A DNA stretch of 64,000 nt from Comamonadaceae bacterium. GTDB taxonomy: Bacteria > Pseudomonadota > Gammaproteobacteria > Burkholderiales > Burkholderiaceae_C. This document shows, in pieces, positions 19,566 through 29,931 of the stretch. The position numbers and the translations under genes are program-made. The number at the start of each line of letters is the position of its first letter. Positions within the stretch are counted from its first letter, which is position 1. The DNA is taken from the NCBI GenBank assembly GCA_947373185.1, contig CANBWP010000009.1, forward strand, positions 28,551 through 92,550, written 5' to 3'. The notes under the pieces were generated by a model. It had not been told where the DNA came from, searched no databases, and saw nothing but the letters and a program-made list of their open reading frames with translations.

Positions 19566-20795
19566 TTATTTGGGCAGGACCATGCGGTCGCGCTGGGCCA
19601 GATCTGGAAAGACCTTCAAGGCGGCAATGGCCACACCCACGGTGGCCAGTCCGCCAAAGACCACGGAGCCCACAGGACCCCACAGGGCCGCGGTGCTGCC
19701 TGACTCGAACTCACCCAATTGATTGGAAGCCCCAATGAAAATGGAGTTGACGGCCGCCACACGACCGCGCATGTCTTCAGGTGTTTCCAATTGCATCAAA
19801 GTCAGACGCGTGACGACACTCACGTTGTCGGCCGCGCCAGCCACCATCAAGGCGACCAAGGACAAGGCCATGTGGGTCGAAATGCCAAAAACAAAATTGG
19901 CGGCACCAAATACAGCCACGGCAACCAACATCCAACGTCCGACTTTGCGCTCAATCGGCCAATGCGTCAGAACGGCTGCCATGAGCAAGGCGCCCACGGC
20001 AGGTGCAGACCTGAGAATGCCCAAGCCCTCGGGTCCTGTGTGCAAAATATCTTTGGCATAAATGGGCAACAAGGCCGTCACACCGCCTAGCAACACGGCA
20101 AATAAATCGAGTGCAATGGCACCCAACAAAACTTTGTGCTGCCACACAAAGTGGGCACCTGCTAACACACTGCGCAAGTCGGCTGCAGCCCGAGAAGGTT
20201 TGTGTTCGTAACGCACAGACAAGGCGGCCACAAAGGCGATGAACAAGAACACCGCACAGGTGCCATAAACCGCATTGACATGCGTGGCGTACAAAATGCC
20301 GCCCAAGGCGGGGCCACCAATGACGGCCGTTTGAACACCCGTGGAACTCAAGGCCACCGCGCGTTGCAACAAGTTAGGGGGCACCAAGTGGGGCGTTAAG
20401 GCTTGCTGGGTGGGCATTTGAAAGGATCGCACCATGCCCAAAATGGCCGACACCACCAACACCCATTCACGCGTGACGGCATCGGTGTGTGTGCCCCACA
20501 CCAACAGGCAGGCGACGACCGCTTGAATCAACATGCAAGTGGCATAAATGTGCACCTTGTGCAAGCGGTCGACGATGTGGCCCGCTGGCAAGGTCAAAAT
20601 GAGCGCCGGCACAAATTGAAACAAACCCACCAAACCCAAATCCCAAGCACTGCCAGTGATGGCATACATGTGCCAAGCCAGTGCCACCATCAGCATTTGA
20701 TTGGCCAAGATGCCAGACACGCGGGCCAGCCAAAAACGCAAGAAGGGTTTGTGCGCCAGCAGATCCTGGAGCGTGGGTGGGGTGGTTTGTGTCAT
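19566..20795 (-). CDS. MFS transporter, DHA3/EntS-like
   Basis: A 409-residue inner-membrane protein with about twelve hydrophobic segments. The pattern (PFLRFWLARVSGILANQML at the N-terminus, SAWDLGLVGLFQFVPALIL, PAGHIVDRLHKV as motif A, ETPEDMRGRVAAVNSIFIGASNQLGE late) matches the enterobactin-exporter-like DHA3 group of drug/siderophore exporters. The substrate cannot be told. The start (MTQTTPPTLQDLLAHKPF) lies 4 bases after the lpxC stop, so it may be read through from the dcw cluster, though it is not a normal member of it. Confidence 0.85.
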   Translation of the reverse strand: MTQTTPPTLQDLLAHKPFLRFWLARVSGILANQMLMVALAWHMYAITGSAWDLGLVGLFQFVPALILTLPAGHIVDRLHKVHIYATCMLIQAVVACLLVWGTHTDAVTREWVLVVSAILGMVRSFQMPTQQALTPHLVPPNLLQRAVALSSTGVQTAVIGGPALGGILYATHVNAVYGTCAVFLFIAFVAALSVRYEHKPSRAAADLRSVLAGAHFVWQHKVLLGAIALDLFAVLLGGVTALLPIYAKDILHTGPEGLGILRSAPAVGALLMAAVLTHWPIERKVGRWMLVAVAVFGAANFVFGISTHMALSLVALMVAGAADNVSVVTRLTLMQLETPEDMRGRVAAVNSIFIGASNQLGEFESGSTAALWGPVGSVVFGGLATVGVAIAALKVFPDLAQRDRMVLPK

Positions 20796-20799
20796 TGAA

Positions 20800-21723
20800 T
20801 TACCAAGCACGCACCGGCAAGGCAAAGCCTTCGGGTGCTTTTTTCACGTCGTCAAAGCTGACCATTTCGTAGGCATCGGGCTGGTCCAAGAGGGCGCGCA
20901 GCAATTGGTTGTTCATGGCGTGGCCAGAGCGGAAAGCACTGTAACTGGCGATGAGGGGTTTGCCGATCAAGTACAGGTCGCCCATGGCATCCAAAATTTT
21001 GTGTTTCACAAACTCATCGTCATACCGAAGGCCGTCGCTGTTGAGCACTTTGTAGTCGTCCATCACGATGGCGTTGTCCAAACCGCCCCCCAAGGCCAAA
21101 CCATTGGAGCGCAGCATTTCAACGTCTTTGGTAAAACCAAATGTGCGGGCACGCGCAATGTCGCGGGCGTAAAGGTCGCGGCCTAAATCGAACACCACTT
21201 GCTGCCCTGTCGAATCGACAGCTGGGTGCTGGAAATCAATTTCGAAACTCAATTTGTAGCCATCAAAAGGCTCCAACTTGGCCCACTTGATGTTCTCGCC
21301 CTGCCCATCTTTGACTTCCACCGTTTTCAAAACGCGGATGAATTTTTTGGGCACTTGTTGCAGCTCAATGCCGGCACTTTGCAGCAAGAACACAAAGGAG
21401 GAAGCAGAACCATCCAAGATGGGGACTTCCTCTGCCGTGATGTCGATGATCAGGTTGTCGATGCCCAAGCCGGCACAAGCCGACATCAAATGTTCCACCG
21501 TGTGCACTTTGGCTTGACCACTGGAGATGGTGGACGCCAAGCGTGTGTCAGTCACGCTTTGCGCAGAAATGTGAATGTCAACCGGCTCCGCCAAATCGAC
21601 CCGGCGAAAGACGATGCCGGTGTCGGGCGCAGCAGGGCGCAAGGTCAATTCAACACGTTGGCCACTGTGCAAACCCACACCCACGGCCTGGGTGAGGGTT
21701 TTGATGGTTCTTTGAGCAAGCAT
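20800..21723 (-). CDS. lpxC: UDP-3-O-acyl-N-acetylglucosamine deacetylase
   Basis: Zinc deacetylase for the committed step of lipid A synthesis. The 307-residue product shows [18 protein letters not shown] (zinc His about 78), [20 protein letters not shown] (zinc His and Asp) and [14 protein letters not shown] (catalytic His about 268). Start [21 protein letters not shown] is standard. It is the last gene of the dcw cluster, 80 bp after ftsZ, its usual position. Confidence 0.97.
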   Translation of the reverse strand: MLAQRTIKTLTQAVGVGLHSGQRVELTLRPAAPDTGIVFRRVDLAEPVDIHISAQSVTDTRLASTISSGQAKVHTVEHLMSACAGLGIDNLIIDITAEEVPILDGSASSFVFLLQSAGIELQQVPKKFIRVLKTVEVKDGQGENIKWAKLEPFDGYKLSFEIDFQHPAVDSTGQQVVFDLGRDLYARDIARARTFGFTKDVEMLRSNGLALGGGLDNAIVMDDYKVLNSDGLRYDDEFVKHKILDAMGDLYLIGKPLIASYSAFRSGHAMNNQLLRALLDQPDAYEMVSFDDVKKAPEGFALPVRAW

Positions 21724-21740
21724 GGGCCGATTTTAATTTC

Positions 21741-21760
21741 TCAAGCCCAAGCTTGCTTGA
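21741..21760. repeat. Short inverted repeat between ftsZ and lpxC
   Basis: TCAAGC (21741-21746) pairs with GCTTGA (21755-21760) around an 8-base centre. No T-run follows on the minus strand, so it is unlikely to stop transcription fully. Possible message processing or stability site for lpxC. Confidence 0.3.
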
Positions 21761-21803
21761 AGAGGGTTTTTCAGACCCACTCTGACTCAAAGAGACTTGA
21801 AAA

Positions 21804-23027
21804 TCAGTCTGCTTGCTTGCGCAAGAAGGCTGGAATTTCAATGTCGTCCATACCAGCAGAGGCCATGCCGTCCACTTTGGCAGCCGCTTGTGTGCGGTTG
21901 GTGCGCCACACGCTCGGCGTGTTCAAACGGCCATAGTCGCCGCCCAAGGCAGGGCTTTGAGCGCCCAATGTGGGCGACACAGCGTCTTGTGTGTCAACTG
22001 TAAAAGGCGCATCGTAAGTGCCCGTGCGCAGCACTTGCAAAGGCGGCGCAGTGCGGCGTGCACCTTGGCTTGACAAGCCAGTGGCCACCACGGTCACGCG
22101 AATTTCGTCGCCCAGGCTTTCGTCATAAGCTGTACCGTAAATGACGTGTGCGCTTTCAGAAGCATAGGCACGGATGGTGTTCATGGCTTGCTTGGACTCG
22201 CTCAATTTGAGGGAACCTTTGGCTGCGCTGATCAACACCAACACGCCTTTGGCGCCCGACAAATCGATGCCTTCGAGCAGTGGGCATGCCACCGCTTGCT
22301 CGGACGCAATGCGCGCACGGTCAGGACCGCTTGCAGACGCTGTGCCCATCATGGCTTTGCCAGGTTCGCCCATGACAGTGCGCACGTCTTCAAAGTCGAC
22401 GTTCACGTGGCCAGGCACATTGATGATTTCTGCAATACCGCCGACCGCATTTTTGAGCACGTCGTTGGCGTGCGCAAACGCTTCGTCTTGGGTCATGTCT
22501 TCGCCGCCGGGCAATTCCATCAACTTTTCATTGAGCACCACGATCAATGAGTCGACGTTGGCTTCAAGTTCAGCCAAACCAGATTCAGCGCTTTGCATGC
22601 GGCGACCGCCTTCAAAGTCGAAAGGCTTGGTGACCACGCCCACCGTCAGGATGCCCATTTCTTTGGCAACGCGCGCAATCACAGGCGCGGCGCCTGTACC
22701 TGTGCCGCCGCCCATGCCGGCTGTGATGAACAACATGTGCGCGCCTTCGATGGCGGCGCGAATGTCTTCAACCGCTTCTTCAGCGGCATCGCGACCTTTT
22801 TCGGGTTTGCTGCCAGCGCCCAAACCGGTGTGACCCAATTGAATGAAGCGGTGCGCAGCACTGCGTGCCAATGCCTGTGCATCGGTGTTGGCGCAAATGA
22901 ATTCAACGCCTTGAACGTTGCGCTCGATCATGTGCTCGACCGCGTTGCCGCCGCCGCCGCCCACGCCGATCACTTTGATTTGCGTTCCTTGATTGAACTC
23001 TTCGACTTGGATCATTTCAATGCTCAT
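21804..23027 (-). CDS. ftsZ: Cell division GTPase FtsZ
   Basis: Tubulin-like GTPase that forms the Z ring. The 407-residue product has GVGGGGGNAVEHM near the N-terminus, the tubulin signature GGGTGTGAAPVIA (about 102-114), a variable linker (about 320-390) and the conserved C-terminal peptide DDIEIPAFLRKQAD that binds FtsA and other anchors. It follows ftsA after 129 bp, the largest gap inside the cluster, which is AT-rich and likely holds a dedicated promoter. AGGAGA precedes the ATG. Confidence 0.98.
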   Translation of the reverse strand: MSIEMIQVEEFNQGTQIKVIGVGGGGGNAVEHMIERNVQGVEFICANTDAQALARSAAHRFIQLGHTGLGAGSKPEKGRDAAEEAVEDIRAAIEGAHMLFITAGMGGGTGTGAAPVIARVAKEMGILTVGVVTKPFDFEGGRRMQSAESGLAELEANVDSLIVVLNEKLMELPGGEDMTQDEAFAHANDVLKNAVGGIAEIINVPGHVNVDFEDVRTVMGEPGKAMMGTASASGPDRARIASEQAVACPLLEGIDLSGAKGVLVLISAAKGSLKLSESKQAMNTIRAYASESAHVIYGTAYDESLGDEIRVTVVATGLSSQGARRTAPPLQVLRTGTYDAPFTVDTQDAVSPTLGAQSPALGGDYGRLNTPSVWRTNRTQAAAKVDGMASAGMDDIEIPAFLRKQAD

Positions 23028-23065
23028 GGTGCTCTCCTAAAACTGTTGCAGTTGCCTAAATATTG

Positions 23066-23077
23066 ATTTTCGAAAAT
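23066..23077. promoter_or_regulatory. 12-bp perfect palindrome upstream of ftsZ
   Basis: ATTTTCGAAAAT is exactly self-complementary and sits in the AT-rich 129-bp gap, about 40 bases before the ftsZ start. It could be an operator, or a by-product of AT-rich promoter DNA. Confidence 0.3.
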
Positions 23078-23156
23078 TTTATTTTTGTTGGGTCAAGTGA
23101 GATTCAACATCGCGGATGTGGACTCCCCCTTGCCAAATAAAGTTTGTGCCAGTCCA

Positions 23157-24386
23157 TCAGAAGTTACCCACGATGAAGTCTTTCAAGCGTGTGAAGGCGT
23201 TGTTCATGGAACCCTTCTTCTGTGAAACTTTGAAACCACGCAAGCGCGCCAAACGGGCTTCTTCCATCAGGCCCATCACGGTGGCCACGCGCGGTTGGCT
23301 GACCATGTCAGACAAAGCGCCGTTGTATTTGGGGACGCCGCGGCGAACGGGCTTTAAGAAAATGTCTTCGCCCAGCTCCACCATGCCTGGCATCACAGCG
23401 CTGCCGCCTGTGAGCACAATGCCCGAAGACAAAACTTCTTCGTAGCCTGACTCGCGAATGACTTGTTGGACCAACGAGAAAATTTCTTCAACGCGGGGTT
23501 CGATCACGCCGGCCAAGGCTTGCTTGGACAGCATGCGCGGTGCGCGATCGCCCAGGCCAGGCACTTCCACTTGCGCTTCAGGATCGGCCAACAATTGTTT
23601 GGCACAACCGCTTTCGACTTTGATGTCTTCAGCGTCTTTGGTGGGGGTGCGAAGTGCCATGGCAATGTCGCTGGTGATCAAGTCGCCAGCGATGGGAATG
23701 ACTGCTGTGTGGCGAATGGCACCGTTGGTGAAGATGGCCACGTCGGTGGTGCCAGCGCCAATGTCCACGCAGGCAACGCCCAATTCACGCTCGTCTTCGG
23801 TCAATACCGCCAAGCTGGATGACAAAGGATTGAGGAGCAACTGGTCCACTTCCAAACCACAGCGGCGCACACACTTGATGATGTTCTCAGCGGCGCTTTG
23901 TGCACCGGTCACGATGTGGACTTTGGCTTCAAGGCGCATGCCGCTCATGCCGATGGGCTCTTTCACATCTTGGCCATCGATCACAAACTCTTGCGGCGCC
24001 ACCAGCAACAAACGCTGGTCGGTGGAAATGTTGATGGCGCGGGCTGTTTCCACCACACGAGCGACATCCGCTGGCGTCACTTCTTTGTCTTTCACGGCCA
24101 CCATGCCGCTGGAATTCAAACCGCGAATGTGGCTGCCCGTGATGCCGGTGTTGACGCGCGTGATTTTGCAATCCGCCATCAGCTCGGCTTCTTTCAAAGC
24201 TTGTTGAATACTTTGCACAGTGGCATCGATGTTGACGACCACACCGCGTTTCAGACCATTGCCCGGGGCCACACCCATGCCAGCCAGTTTCAATTCGCCA
24301 CCTGGCATGACCTCGGCGACGACGACCATGACCTTGGACGTGCCAATGTCGAGACCGACCACCAAATCTTTGTATTCTTTTGCCAT
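23157..24386 (-). CDS. ftsA: Cell division protein FtsA
   Basis: Actin-like ATPase tethering FtsZ to the membrane and recruiting late division proteins. The 409-residue product starts KDLVVGLDIGTSKVMVVVAEV (phosphate 1), has VCVDIGAGTTDVAIF-like VACVDIGAGTTDVAIFTNG (phosphate 2), GIVLTGGSAVMPGMVEL (adenosine motif) and a C-terminal amphipathic end (MNNAFTRLKDFIVGNF) for membrane binding. The order ftsQ-ftsA-ftsZ is standard. ftsQ ends 38 bases upstream. Confidence 0.97.
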   Translation of the reverse strand: MAKEYKDLVVGLDIGTSKVMVVVAEVMPGGELKLAGMGVAPGNGLKRGVVVNIDATVQSIQQALKEAELMADCKITRVNTGITGSHIRGLNSSGMVAVKDKEVTPADVARVVETARAINISTDQRLLLVAPQEFVIDGQDVKEPIGMSGMRLEAKVHIVTGAQSAAENIIKCVRRCGLEVDQLLLNPLSSSLAVLTEDERELGVACVDIGAGTTDVAIFTNGAIRHTAVIPIAGDLITSDIAMALRTPTKDAEDIKVESGCAKQLLADPEAQVEVPGLGDRAPRMLSKQALAGVIEPRVEEIFSLVQQVIRESGYEEVLSSGIVLTGGSAVMPGMVELGEDIFLKPVRRGVPKYNGALSDMVSQPRVATVMGLMEEARLARLRGFKVSQKKGSMNNAFTRLKDFIVGNF

Positions 24387-24424
24387 ATGTTCAACCGTTC
24401 TTGTCTAAATCTTCAATCTACTGA

Positions 24425-25213
24425 TCATGGTTTTTTCAAACCATCTGGCACCACCGTACTCACACCCCGTAAACGCAAGGCATAACCACTCTCGTAACGC
24501 AAATCTGCGGACAACAATGACGTGGCCGTGCGGCCATAGCGCGAAGCCACTTGGGTCAATGTCTTGAAAAACACTTGAAGTTTTTCACCAATTTCTTGCT
24601 GTGTTCCGTTGCCCAACTCGAGGATGGCACCAGACTCCAACTGCGCTGTCCAACTGCCGCGCTGACTCAGTTCCAACTTTTCCAATCCCATGTCCATCTT
24701 GGCCAACAAGGGTTTGAGAAATTTGTACATGTCCAGCACGGTTTTGGCTTGCGTCTCTGGGCCTTTCAGCACAGGCAATGCATCGGCGTCCACATCGTCG
24801 GCATTGACTTCAAAGACAGCGCCTTCTGCGCTCAAAAATTTGCCCTCACCCTCAAAGCCCCACTGCGCCACGGGTTGAAACTCATCCAAGGTGACCGACA
24901 AACGGTTGGGGAATTCGCGGCGAACCAGCGCAGAGCGAATCCATGGGATTTGCTCGAACGCTTGGCGTGCCTGCAACAAGTTCAACGTGAAGAAGTTGCC
25001 CGACAGGTGGGGCAGCACGTTGGCGCGCACGGTCACCACATTGCTGTGTGCCACATTGCCCTTGACCGTGATGCCTTGAATGGCAAAAGCAGGATGACGC
25101 AGCAACCAGCCAATGCCGCTGGCAATGCACAACACAAAGGCCAAGCCGAACAGCGTCAAAGATGTCCATTGCATCAGACGCACGTCCATGGGCAAGGCAA
25201 TCGACTTTTTCAT
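24425..25213 (-). CDS. ftsQ: Cell division protein FtsQ
   Basis: Bitopic divisome protein linking early and late components. The 262-residue product has a short cytoplasmic start ([16 protein letters not shown]), one membrane segment (about 18-40) and a periplasmic POTRA domain ([20 protein letters not shown]) plus the FtsQ domain ([21 protein letters not shown]). ATG at 25213 overlaps the ddlB stop by 4 bases; the long in-frame upstream extension lies inside ddlB and is rejected. Confidence 0.94.
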   Translation of the reverse strand: MKKSIALPMDVRLMQWTSLTLFGLAFVLCIASGIGWLLRHPAFAIQGITVKGNVAHSNVVTVRANVLPHLSGNFFTLNLLQARQAFEQIPWIRSALVRREFPNRLSVTLDEFQPVAQWGFEGEGKFLSAEGAVFEVNADDVDADALPVLKGPETQAKTVLDMYKFLKPLLAKMDMGLEKLELSQRGSWTAQLESGAILELGNGTQQEIGEKLQVFFKTLTQVASRYGRTATSLLSADLRYESGYALRLRGVSTVVPDGLKKP

Positions 25214-26187
25214 GCACCCACCTCTTGGGTCGCGGGATGCTCTAAACCCGCATTGCGCAGCAGATGCAAACACAAAGCTTCGTAATCCATGCCAGCGGCT
25301 TTGGCCGACATGGGCACCAAAGAGTGACCGGTCATGCCCGGCGAGGTGTTGATTTCCAGCAGATAGGGCTGTCGGGTTTGACCATCGATCATGACGTCCA
25401 CACGGCCCCAACCTTTGCAACCCAAGACCCGATAGGCTTGGAGCACGTGTGCTTGAATGGCTTTTTCTTCGGCTTCAGGCAAACCGGAGGGCACCAAATA
25501 CTGGGTGTCGTCCGTGAAGTACTTGTGTTCGTAGTCGTAATTACCAGCGGGTGCCACGATGCGAATGACAGGCAAGGCTTGCGCGTTGTCACCTTCGCCC
25601 AACACGGGGCAGGTCACTTCGTCGCCAGCAATGAACTGCTCACACAAAATGTCTGTGTCGCATTGTGCAGCGGCTTGCAAGGCCTGAGGCAATTCGCTGG
25701 CCTGAAGCACCTTGAACACGCCAATGGAAGAGCCTTCTCGTGCAGGCTTGACAATCAGGGGCAAGCCCAAGGTTTGCAGCACTTGCGCTTGCACCGCTTC
25801 ACCCAAGTTGGTATTTTTCAGCAACACATAGCGCGGTGTGGGCACACCCTCAGACAACCACACCCGTTTGGTCATGGTCTTGTCGATGGCAATGCTGGAA
25901 GCCATGACACCAGAGCCCGTGTAGGGAATGCCCAGCAATTCGAGAGCGCCTTGTACAGTACCGTCTTCACCAAAGCGGCCATGCAGCGCAATGAAGCAGC
26001 GCTGAAAACCTTCTTTTTTCAGATCGCTTAAATCGCGTTCGGCAGGATCGAAGGCATGGGCATCGACACCTTGCGCGCGAAGTGCAGACAACACGCCATT
26101 GCCCGACATGAAGGAGACTTCGCGTTCGGCAGATCGGCCGCCCATGAGGACTGCGACTTTGCCGAAATGCAGGGAATGAGTGCTCAT
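25210..26187 (-). CDS. ddlB: D-alanine--D-alanine ligase
   Basis: Makes D-Ala-D-Ala for the peptidoglycan stem peptide. The 325-residue ATP-grasp protein shows [17 protein letters not shown] at the start, [16 protein letters not shown], and the C-terminal metal/ATP block [21 protein letters not shown] at 26187 overlaps the murC stop (ATGA). It sits between murC and ftsQ, as in many proteobacteria. Confidence 0.96.
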   Translation of the reverse strand: MSTHSLHFGKVAVLMGGRSAEREVSFMSGNGVLSALRAQGVDAHAFDPAERDLSDLKKEGFQRCFIALHGRFGEDGTVQGALELLGIPYTGSGVMASSIAIDKTMTKRVWLSEGVPTPRYVLLKNTNLGEAVQAQVLQTLGLPLIVKPAREGSSIGVFKVLQASELPQALQAAAQCDTDILCEQFIAGDEVTCPVLGEGDNAQALPVIRIVAPAGNYDYEHKYFTDDTQYLVPSGLPEAEEKAIQAHVLQAYRVLGCKGWGRVDVMIDGQTRQPYLLEINTSPGMTGHSLVPMSAKAAGMDYEALCLHLLRNAGLEHPATQEVGA

Positions 26188-27593
26188 GCAGCACCTCCCA
26201 TTTTCTGAACTTGAGCGGGCACTGCGCCGATAGAGCCGGCACCCATGCAAATGACGATGTCACCGTCATTCGCATTGTCAAAAATAGCCTGCGCCATGGC
26301 CTCGATTTTATCTACAAAAACGGGTTCAATTTTGCCGGCAACACGTAAAGCTCGCACTAAAGTTCGGCCATCGGCTGCGACGATGGGTGACTCACCGGCT
26401 GCATAAACTTCGGACATCAAAACGCGGTCTGCGCCATGGCTGATGACACGCACAAAATCTTCAAAGCAGTCGCGGGTTCGGCTGTAACGATGGGGCTGAA
26501 ATGCCAGCACCAAACGACGACCTGGAAATGCACCGCGCGCAGCAGCCAAGGTGGCGGCCATCTCCACGGGGTGGTGACCGTAATCGTCGATCAAAGTGAA
26601 GCTGCCTGGCTTGTTGCACAGCTTGACTTCGCCATAGCGTTGGAAGCGGCGACCCACGCCTTTGAAGTTGGCCAAGGCGCGCTGCACCGCTGCGTCCTCG
26701 ACACCCAACTCAACCGCCACGGCAATGGCGGCCAACGCGTTGAGCACATTGTGTTCGCCGGGTAAGTTCAGGACCACCTCGAGATCGGGCAAGGTCACGC
26801 CATTGCGCCTTTGCACTGTGAAGTGCATTTGCCCGTGCTCGGCTTTGACATCGACCGCCCGGATTTGGGCGCCTTCTTGCAAACCGTAGGTGGTCACTGG
26901 CCGGGCCAAGGCATCGACAATGCTTTGCACGCCGGCATCGTCCGAGCACAAGATGGCCGTGCCATAAAACGGCATGCGGTGCAAAAAGTCGACAAAAGCC
27001 GATTTCAATTTTTCGAAATCGTGCCCATAAGTTTCCATGTGGTCGGCATCGATGTTGGTCACCACGGCCATGACAGGCAGCAAATTCAAAAACGACGCAT
27101 CTGACTCGTCAGCCTCGACCACGATGTAGTCACCGGTGCCCAATTTGGCATTGGTGCCAGCACTGTTCAAACGACCACCAATCACAAAGGTCGGGTCTAA
27201 ACCGCCTTCAGCCAAAACACTGGCCACCAAGCTGGTGGTGGTGGTTTTACCGTGGGTGCCTGCAATGGCCACGCCCTGCTTCATGCGCATCAACTCGGCC
27301 AACATGACGGCGCGTGGCACCACCGGAATGTGTTTGGCGCGGGCGACCAAGACTTCTGGGTTGTCCGCTTTCACCGCAGTGGATGTCACCACTGCATCAG
27401 CGCCCTGGACATTGTCCGCGCTGTGGCCAATGTGGGTTTGAATGCCCAAAGCCGACAAGCGGCGCAAAGTGGCACTGTCAGCCAAGTCAGAACCTGAAAT
27501 GGTGTAACCCAAATTGAACAAAACTTCGGCGATGCCGCTCATGCCGGCGCCGCCGACGCCGATGAAATGGATATGACGGATGGCGTGTTTCAT
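26184..27593 (-). CDS. murC: UDP-N-acetylmuramate--L-alanine ligase
   Basis: Adds L-Ala to UDP-MurNAc in the cytoplasm. The 469-residue product starts [19 protein letters not shown], has the ATP loop [14 protein letters not shown] (about 109-122), [16 protein letters not shown], and the C-terminal [18 protein letters not shown] and FQPHRYSRT blocks. Start and stop overlap murG and ddlB by ATGA. Confidence 0.97.
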   Translation of the reverse strand: MKHAIRHIHFIGVGGAGMSGIAEVLFNLGYTISGSDLADSATLRRLSALGIQTHIGHSADNVQGADAVVTSTAVKADNPEVLVARAKHIPVVPRAVMLAELMRMKQGVAIAGTHGKTTTTSLVASVLAEGGLDPTFVIGGRLNSAGTNAKLGTGDYIVVEADESDASFLNLLPVMAVVTNIDADHMETYGHDFEKLKSAFVDFLHRMPFYGTAILCSDDAGVQSIVDALARPVTTYGLQEGAQIRAVDVKAEHGQMHFTVQRRNGVTLPDLEVVLNLPGEHNVLNALAAIAVAVELGVEDAAVQRALANFKGVGRRFQRYGEVKLCNKPGSFTLIDDYGHHPVEMAATLAAARGAFPGRRLVLAFQPHRYSRTRDCFEDFVRVISHGADRVLMSEVYAAGESPIVAADGRTLVRALRVAGKIEPVFVDKIEAMAQAIFDNANDGDIVICMGAGSIGAVPAQVQKMGGAA

Positions 27594-28651
27594 GCGGCCA
27601 ATGCCTCACAAGCTGCCACCACATCGCGGGTGGCATGGGTCTTTTTCAAGGCCCATGCTTTTTCAGCACAGGCCAACAATTCGGTTCGATTCAACTGGCT
27701 CAAACGCTCTGCCAAGGATGTTGGTGTCAATTGCGCTTGCGGCATCAGCCAGCCGCCGCCTTGCTGAACCAAGAAATTGGCATTGGTGGTTTGATGGTCG
27801 TCCACGGCAAAGGGAAATGGCACGTAGATAGCGGCCGCACCGACTGCAGCGATTTCGGTCACGGTACTGGCACCAGAACGGCAAATGATCAGATCGGCAT
27901 CGGCAAAAGCCTGTGCAGTGTCTTCAATGAAAGGGGTGAGTTCAGCGGTCACGCCTGCATGGGCGTAGTTGTGACGCAAGGCTTCAATTTGCTTCGCGCC
28001 ACTTTGATGCACCACGACGGGTCGCTGCTCTATGGGCAACAAGGCCAAAGCTTTGGGCACGATGTCATTCAAAGCCTGCGCCCCCAAACTGCCACCGACC
28101 ACCCAAACCTTGAGGGGCCCCGTGCGGCCTGCAAATCGCTCTGCGGGTGACCCTTGTTGGAGAAAATCTAGACGCAATGGATTGCCCACCCATTGGCCTT
28201 TTTTCAGCACATTGGGAAATGCGGTATAGATGCGATCGGCCACACCGGCCAGCACTTTGTTGGCCATGCCCGCCACTGCGTTTTGCTCGTGCAAGACCAA
28301 GGGCTTGCCCAAGAGCGCGGACATCATGCCGCCAGGGAACGTGATGTACCCACCCAAGCCCACCACCACATCGGGATTGACACGGCGAATGATTTGAATG
28401 CTCTGCCAAAACGCTTTGAGCAAACGCAGTGGCAACAAAGCCAAACGGGTCAAGCCTTTGCCGCGCACGCCACCAAACTCAACCGGCTCAAAAGCGAAAC
28501 CGCGTTGGGGCACCCATTGACTTTCCATGTTGCCAGGCACACCCAGCCAATGCACACGCCAGCCTTCGCTGCGCAAAGCCTCGGCCACCGCCAAGCCTGG
28601 AAAAATATGCCCCCCCGTACCGCCCGCCATGATCAATGCGCAACGACTCAT
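27590..28651 (-). CDS. murG: Lipid II synthase (UDP-GlcNAc transferase) MurG
   Basis: Adds GlcNAc to lipid I at the inner face of the membrane. The 353-residue product has the [17 protein letters not shown] loop (about 10-26), the second glycine motif [16 protein letters not shown], and the donor-binding region [20 protein letters not shown] (GASTxxE type). ATG at 28651 overlaps the ftsW stop by 4 bases; longer in-frame extensions run inside ftsW. Confidence 0.96.
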   Translation of the reverse strand: MSRCALIMAGGTGGHIFPGLAVAEALRSEGWRVHWLGVPGNMESQWVPQRGFAFEPVEFGGVRGKGLTRLALLPLRLLKAFWQSIQIIRRVNPDVVVGLGGYITFPGGMMSALLGKPLVLHEQNAVAGMANKVLAGVADRIYTAFPNVLKKGQWVGNPLRLDFLQQGSPAERFAGRTGPLKVWVVGGSLGAQALNDIVPKALALLPIEQRPVVVHQSGAKQIEALRHNYAHAGVTAELTPFIEDTAQAFADADLIICRSGASTVTEIAAVGAAAIYVPFPFAVDDHQTTNANFLVQQGGGWLMPQAQLTPTSLAERLSQLNRTELLACAEKAWALKKTHATRDVVAACEALAA

Positions 28652-29931
28652 GTGCGGCCTCCCCGCATCATTTGCTTGTTCTCGGAATCGATCCGCAGCA
28701 CGATGGCAATGGCCACCATGTTGAGCAAGATGGCCGACCCGCCGTAACTCATGAGCGGCAAGGTCAAACCCTTGGTGGGCAAGGCCCCCAAATTCACACC
28801 CATGTTGATGAAGGATTGAAAGCCAATCCAAATGCCAACGCCTTGAGCCACCAAACCTGCAAATGTGCGGTCAAGGGCCAAGGCTTGACGGCCAATCACC
28901 ATGATGCGGCGGCTTAACCACAAGAACAGACCAATCACGGCCATCACACCGACCAAGCCAAATTCTTCACCAATCACCGCCAACAAAAAGTCGGTATGCG
29001 CTTCGGGCAACCAATGCAGTTTTTCAACACTGCCACCCAAGCCCACACCAAATATTTCACCTCGGCCAATGGCAATCAAGGAGTGCGAGAGTTGATAGCC
29101 TTTGCCCAAGGTGTGCGTCGGATCCCAAGGGTCTAAATAAGCAAAAATTCGTTCACGGCGCCAAGGCGACGCGGCAATGATCATGGCAAAGGCAAAAACC
29201 AAAATGGCCAAGATCAGGAAGAACATGCGAGCGTTCACGCCGCCCAAGAACAAGATGCCCATCGCAATGATGGCGATCACCAGGAAGGCGCCCATGTCGG
29301 GTTCGGCCAACAAGAACACCCCCGCCAAACCCACCGCAGCACCCATTGGCAAGACCGCGCGGAAGAAGCGCTCTTTCACTTCCATCTTGCGCACCATGTA
29401 GTCCGAGGCATAAATGATCACCGCCAACTTCGCAAACTCAGAGGGCTGAAAATTCATGACGCCCAAGGAGATCCAACGCCGCGCGCCGTTCACGCCTTTG
29501 CCAATGAAAGGAATCAATACCGCCACCAGCAAAAACAAAGAAAAGATGAACAGGGGCCGCGCATTCTTTTCCCACATTTCCAAAGGCACTTGGAACGCAA
29601 GCAAGGCCACCCCAAAGCCAATCAGGATCGAGATGACATGACGAACCAAGAAATGTGTTTGGGCATAGCGCGCAAACTTGGGGTTGTCTGGCATGGCAAT
29701 GCTGGCCGAATAGACCATGATCATGCCCCACATCAACAAGGCCACCACCACCCACACCAGGGCTTGATCAATGTTTTGAATCTTGCCTTGAGCGCCTGAA
29801 TTGTTGCCGTAGTCGTAGCTGCCCAAATTGACAGGCAAGCCCACTTCGCCAGACGCTTGCACCGAGGCACCGCCAGCGCGGTTGAACAAACCTGCAGCCC
29901 AAGATGTCATGCCTGACCACACAGCGTTCAC
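28648..29931 (-). CDS. ftsW: Division SEDS glycosyltransferase FtsW
   Basis: Septal peptidoglycan polymerase working with FtsI. The 427-residue protein has a long hydrophilic N-terminus (about 1-50), ten or so membrane segments, and the SEDS motifs [38 protein letters not shown] and [14 protein letters not shown]. Position between murD and murG separates it from rodA at 14-15 kb. Start and stop overlap neighbours by ATGA. Confidence 0.96.
   Translation of the reverse strand: MNAVWSGMTSWAAGLFNRAGGASVQASGEVGLPVNLGSYDYGNNSGAQGKIQNIDQALVWVVVALLMWGMIMVYSASIAMPDNPKFARYAQTHFLVRHVISILIGFGVALLAFQVPLEMWEKNARPLFIFSLFLLVAVLIPFIGKGVNGARRWISLGVMNFQPSEFAKLAVIIYASDYMVRKMEVKERFFRAVLPMGAAVGLAGVFLLAEPDMGAFLVIAIIAMGILFLGGVNARMFFLILAILVFAFAMIIAASPWRRERIFAYLDPWDPTHTLGKGYQLSHSLIAIGRGEIFGVGLGGSVEKLHWLPEAHTDFLLAVIGEEFGLVGVMAVIGLFLWLSRRIMVIGRQALALDRTFAGLVAQGVGIWIGFQSFINMGVNLGALPTKGLTLPLMSYGGSAILLNMVAIAIVLRIDSENKQMMRGGRT

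Noticed and set aside
23110-23156. Sigma-54-like TGGCAC upstream of ftsZ
   Set aside because: TGGCAC is present on the minus strand but the -12 element does not read TTGC at the required spacing.
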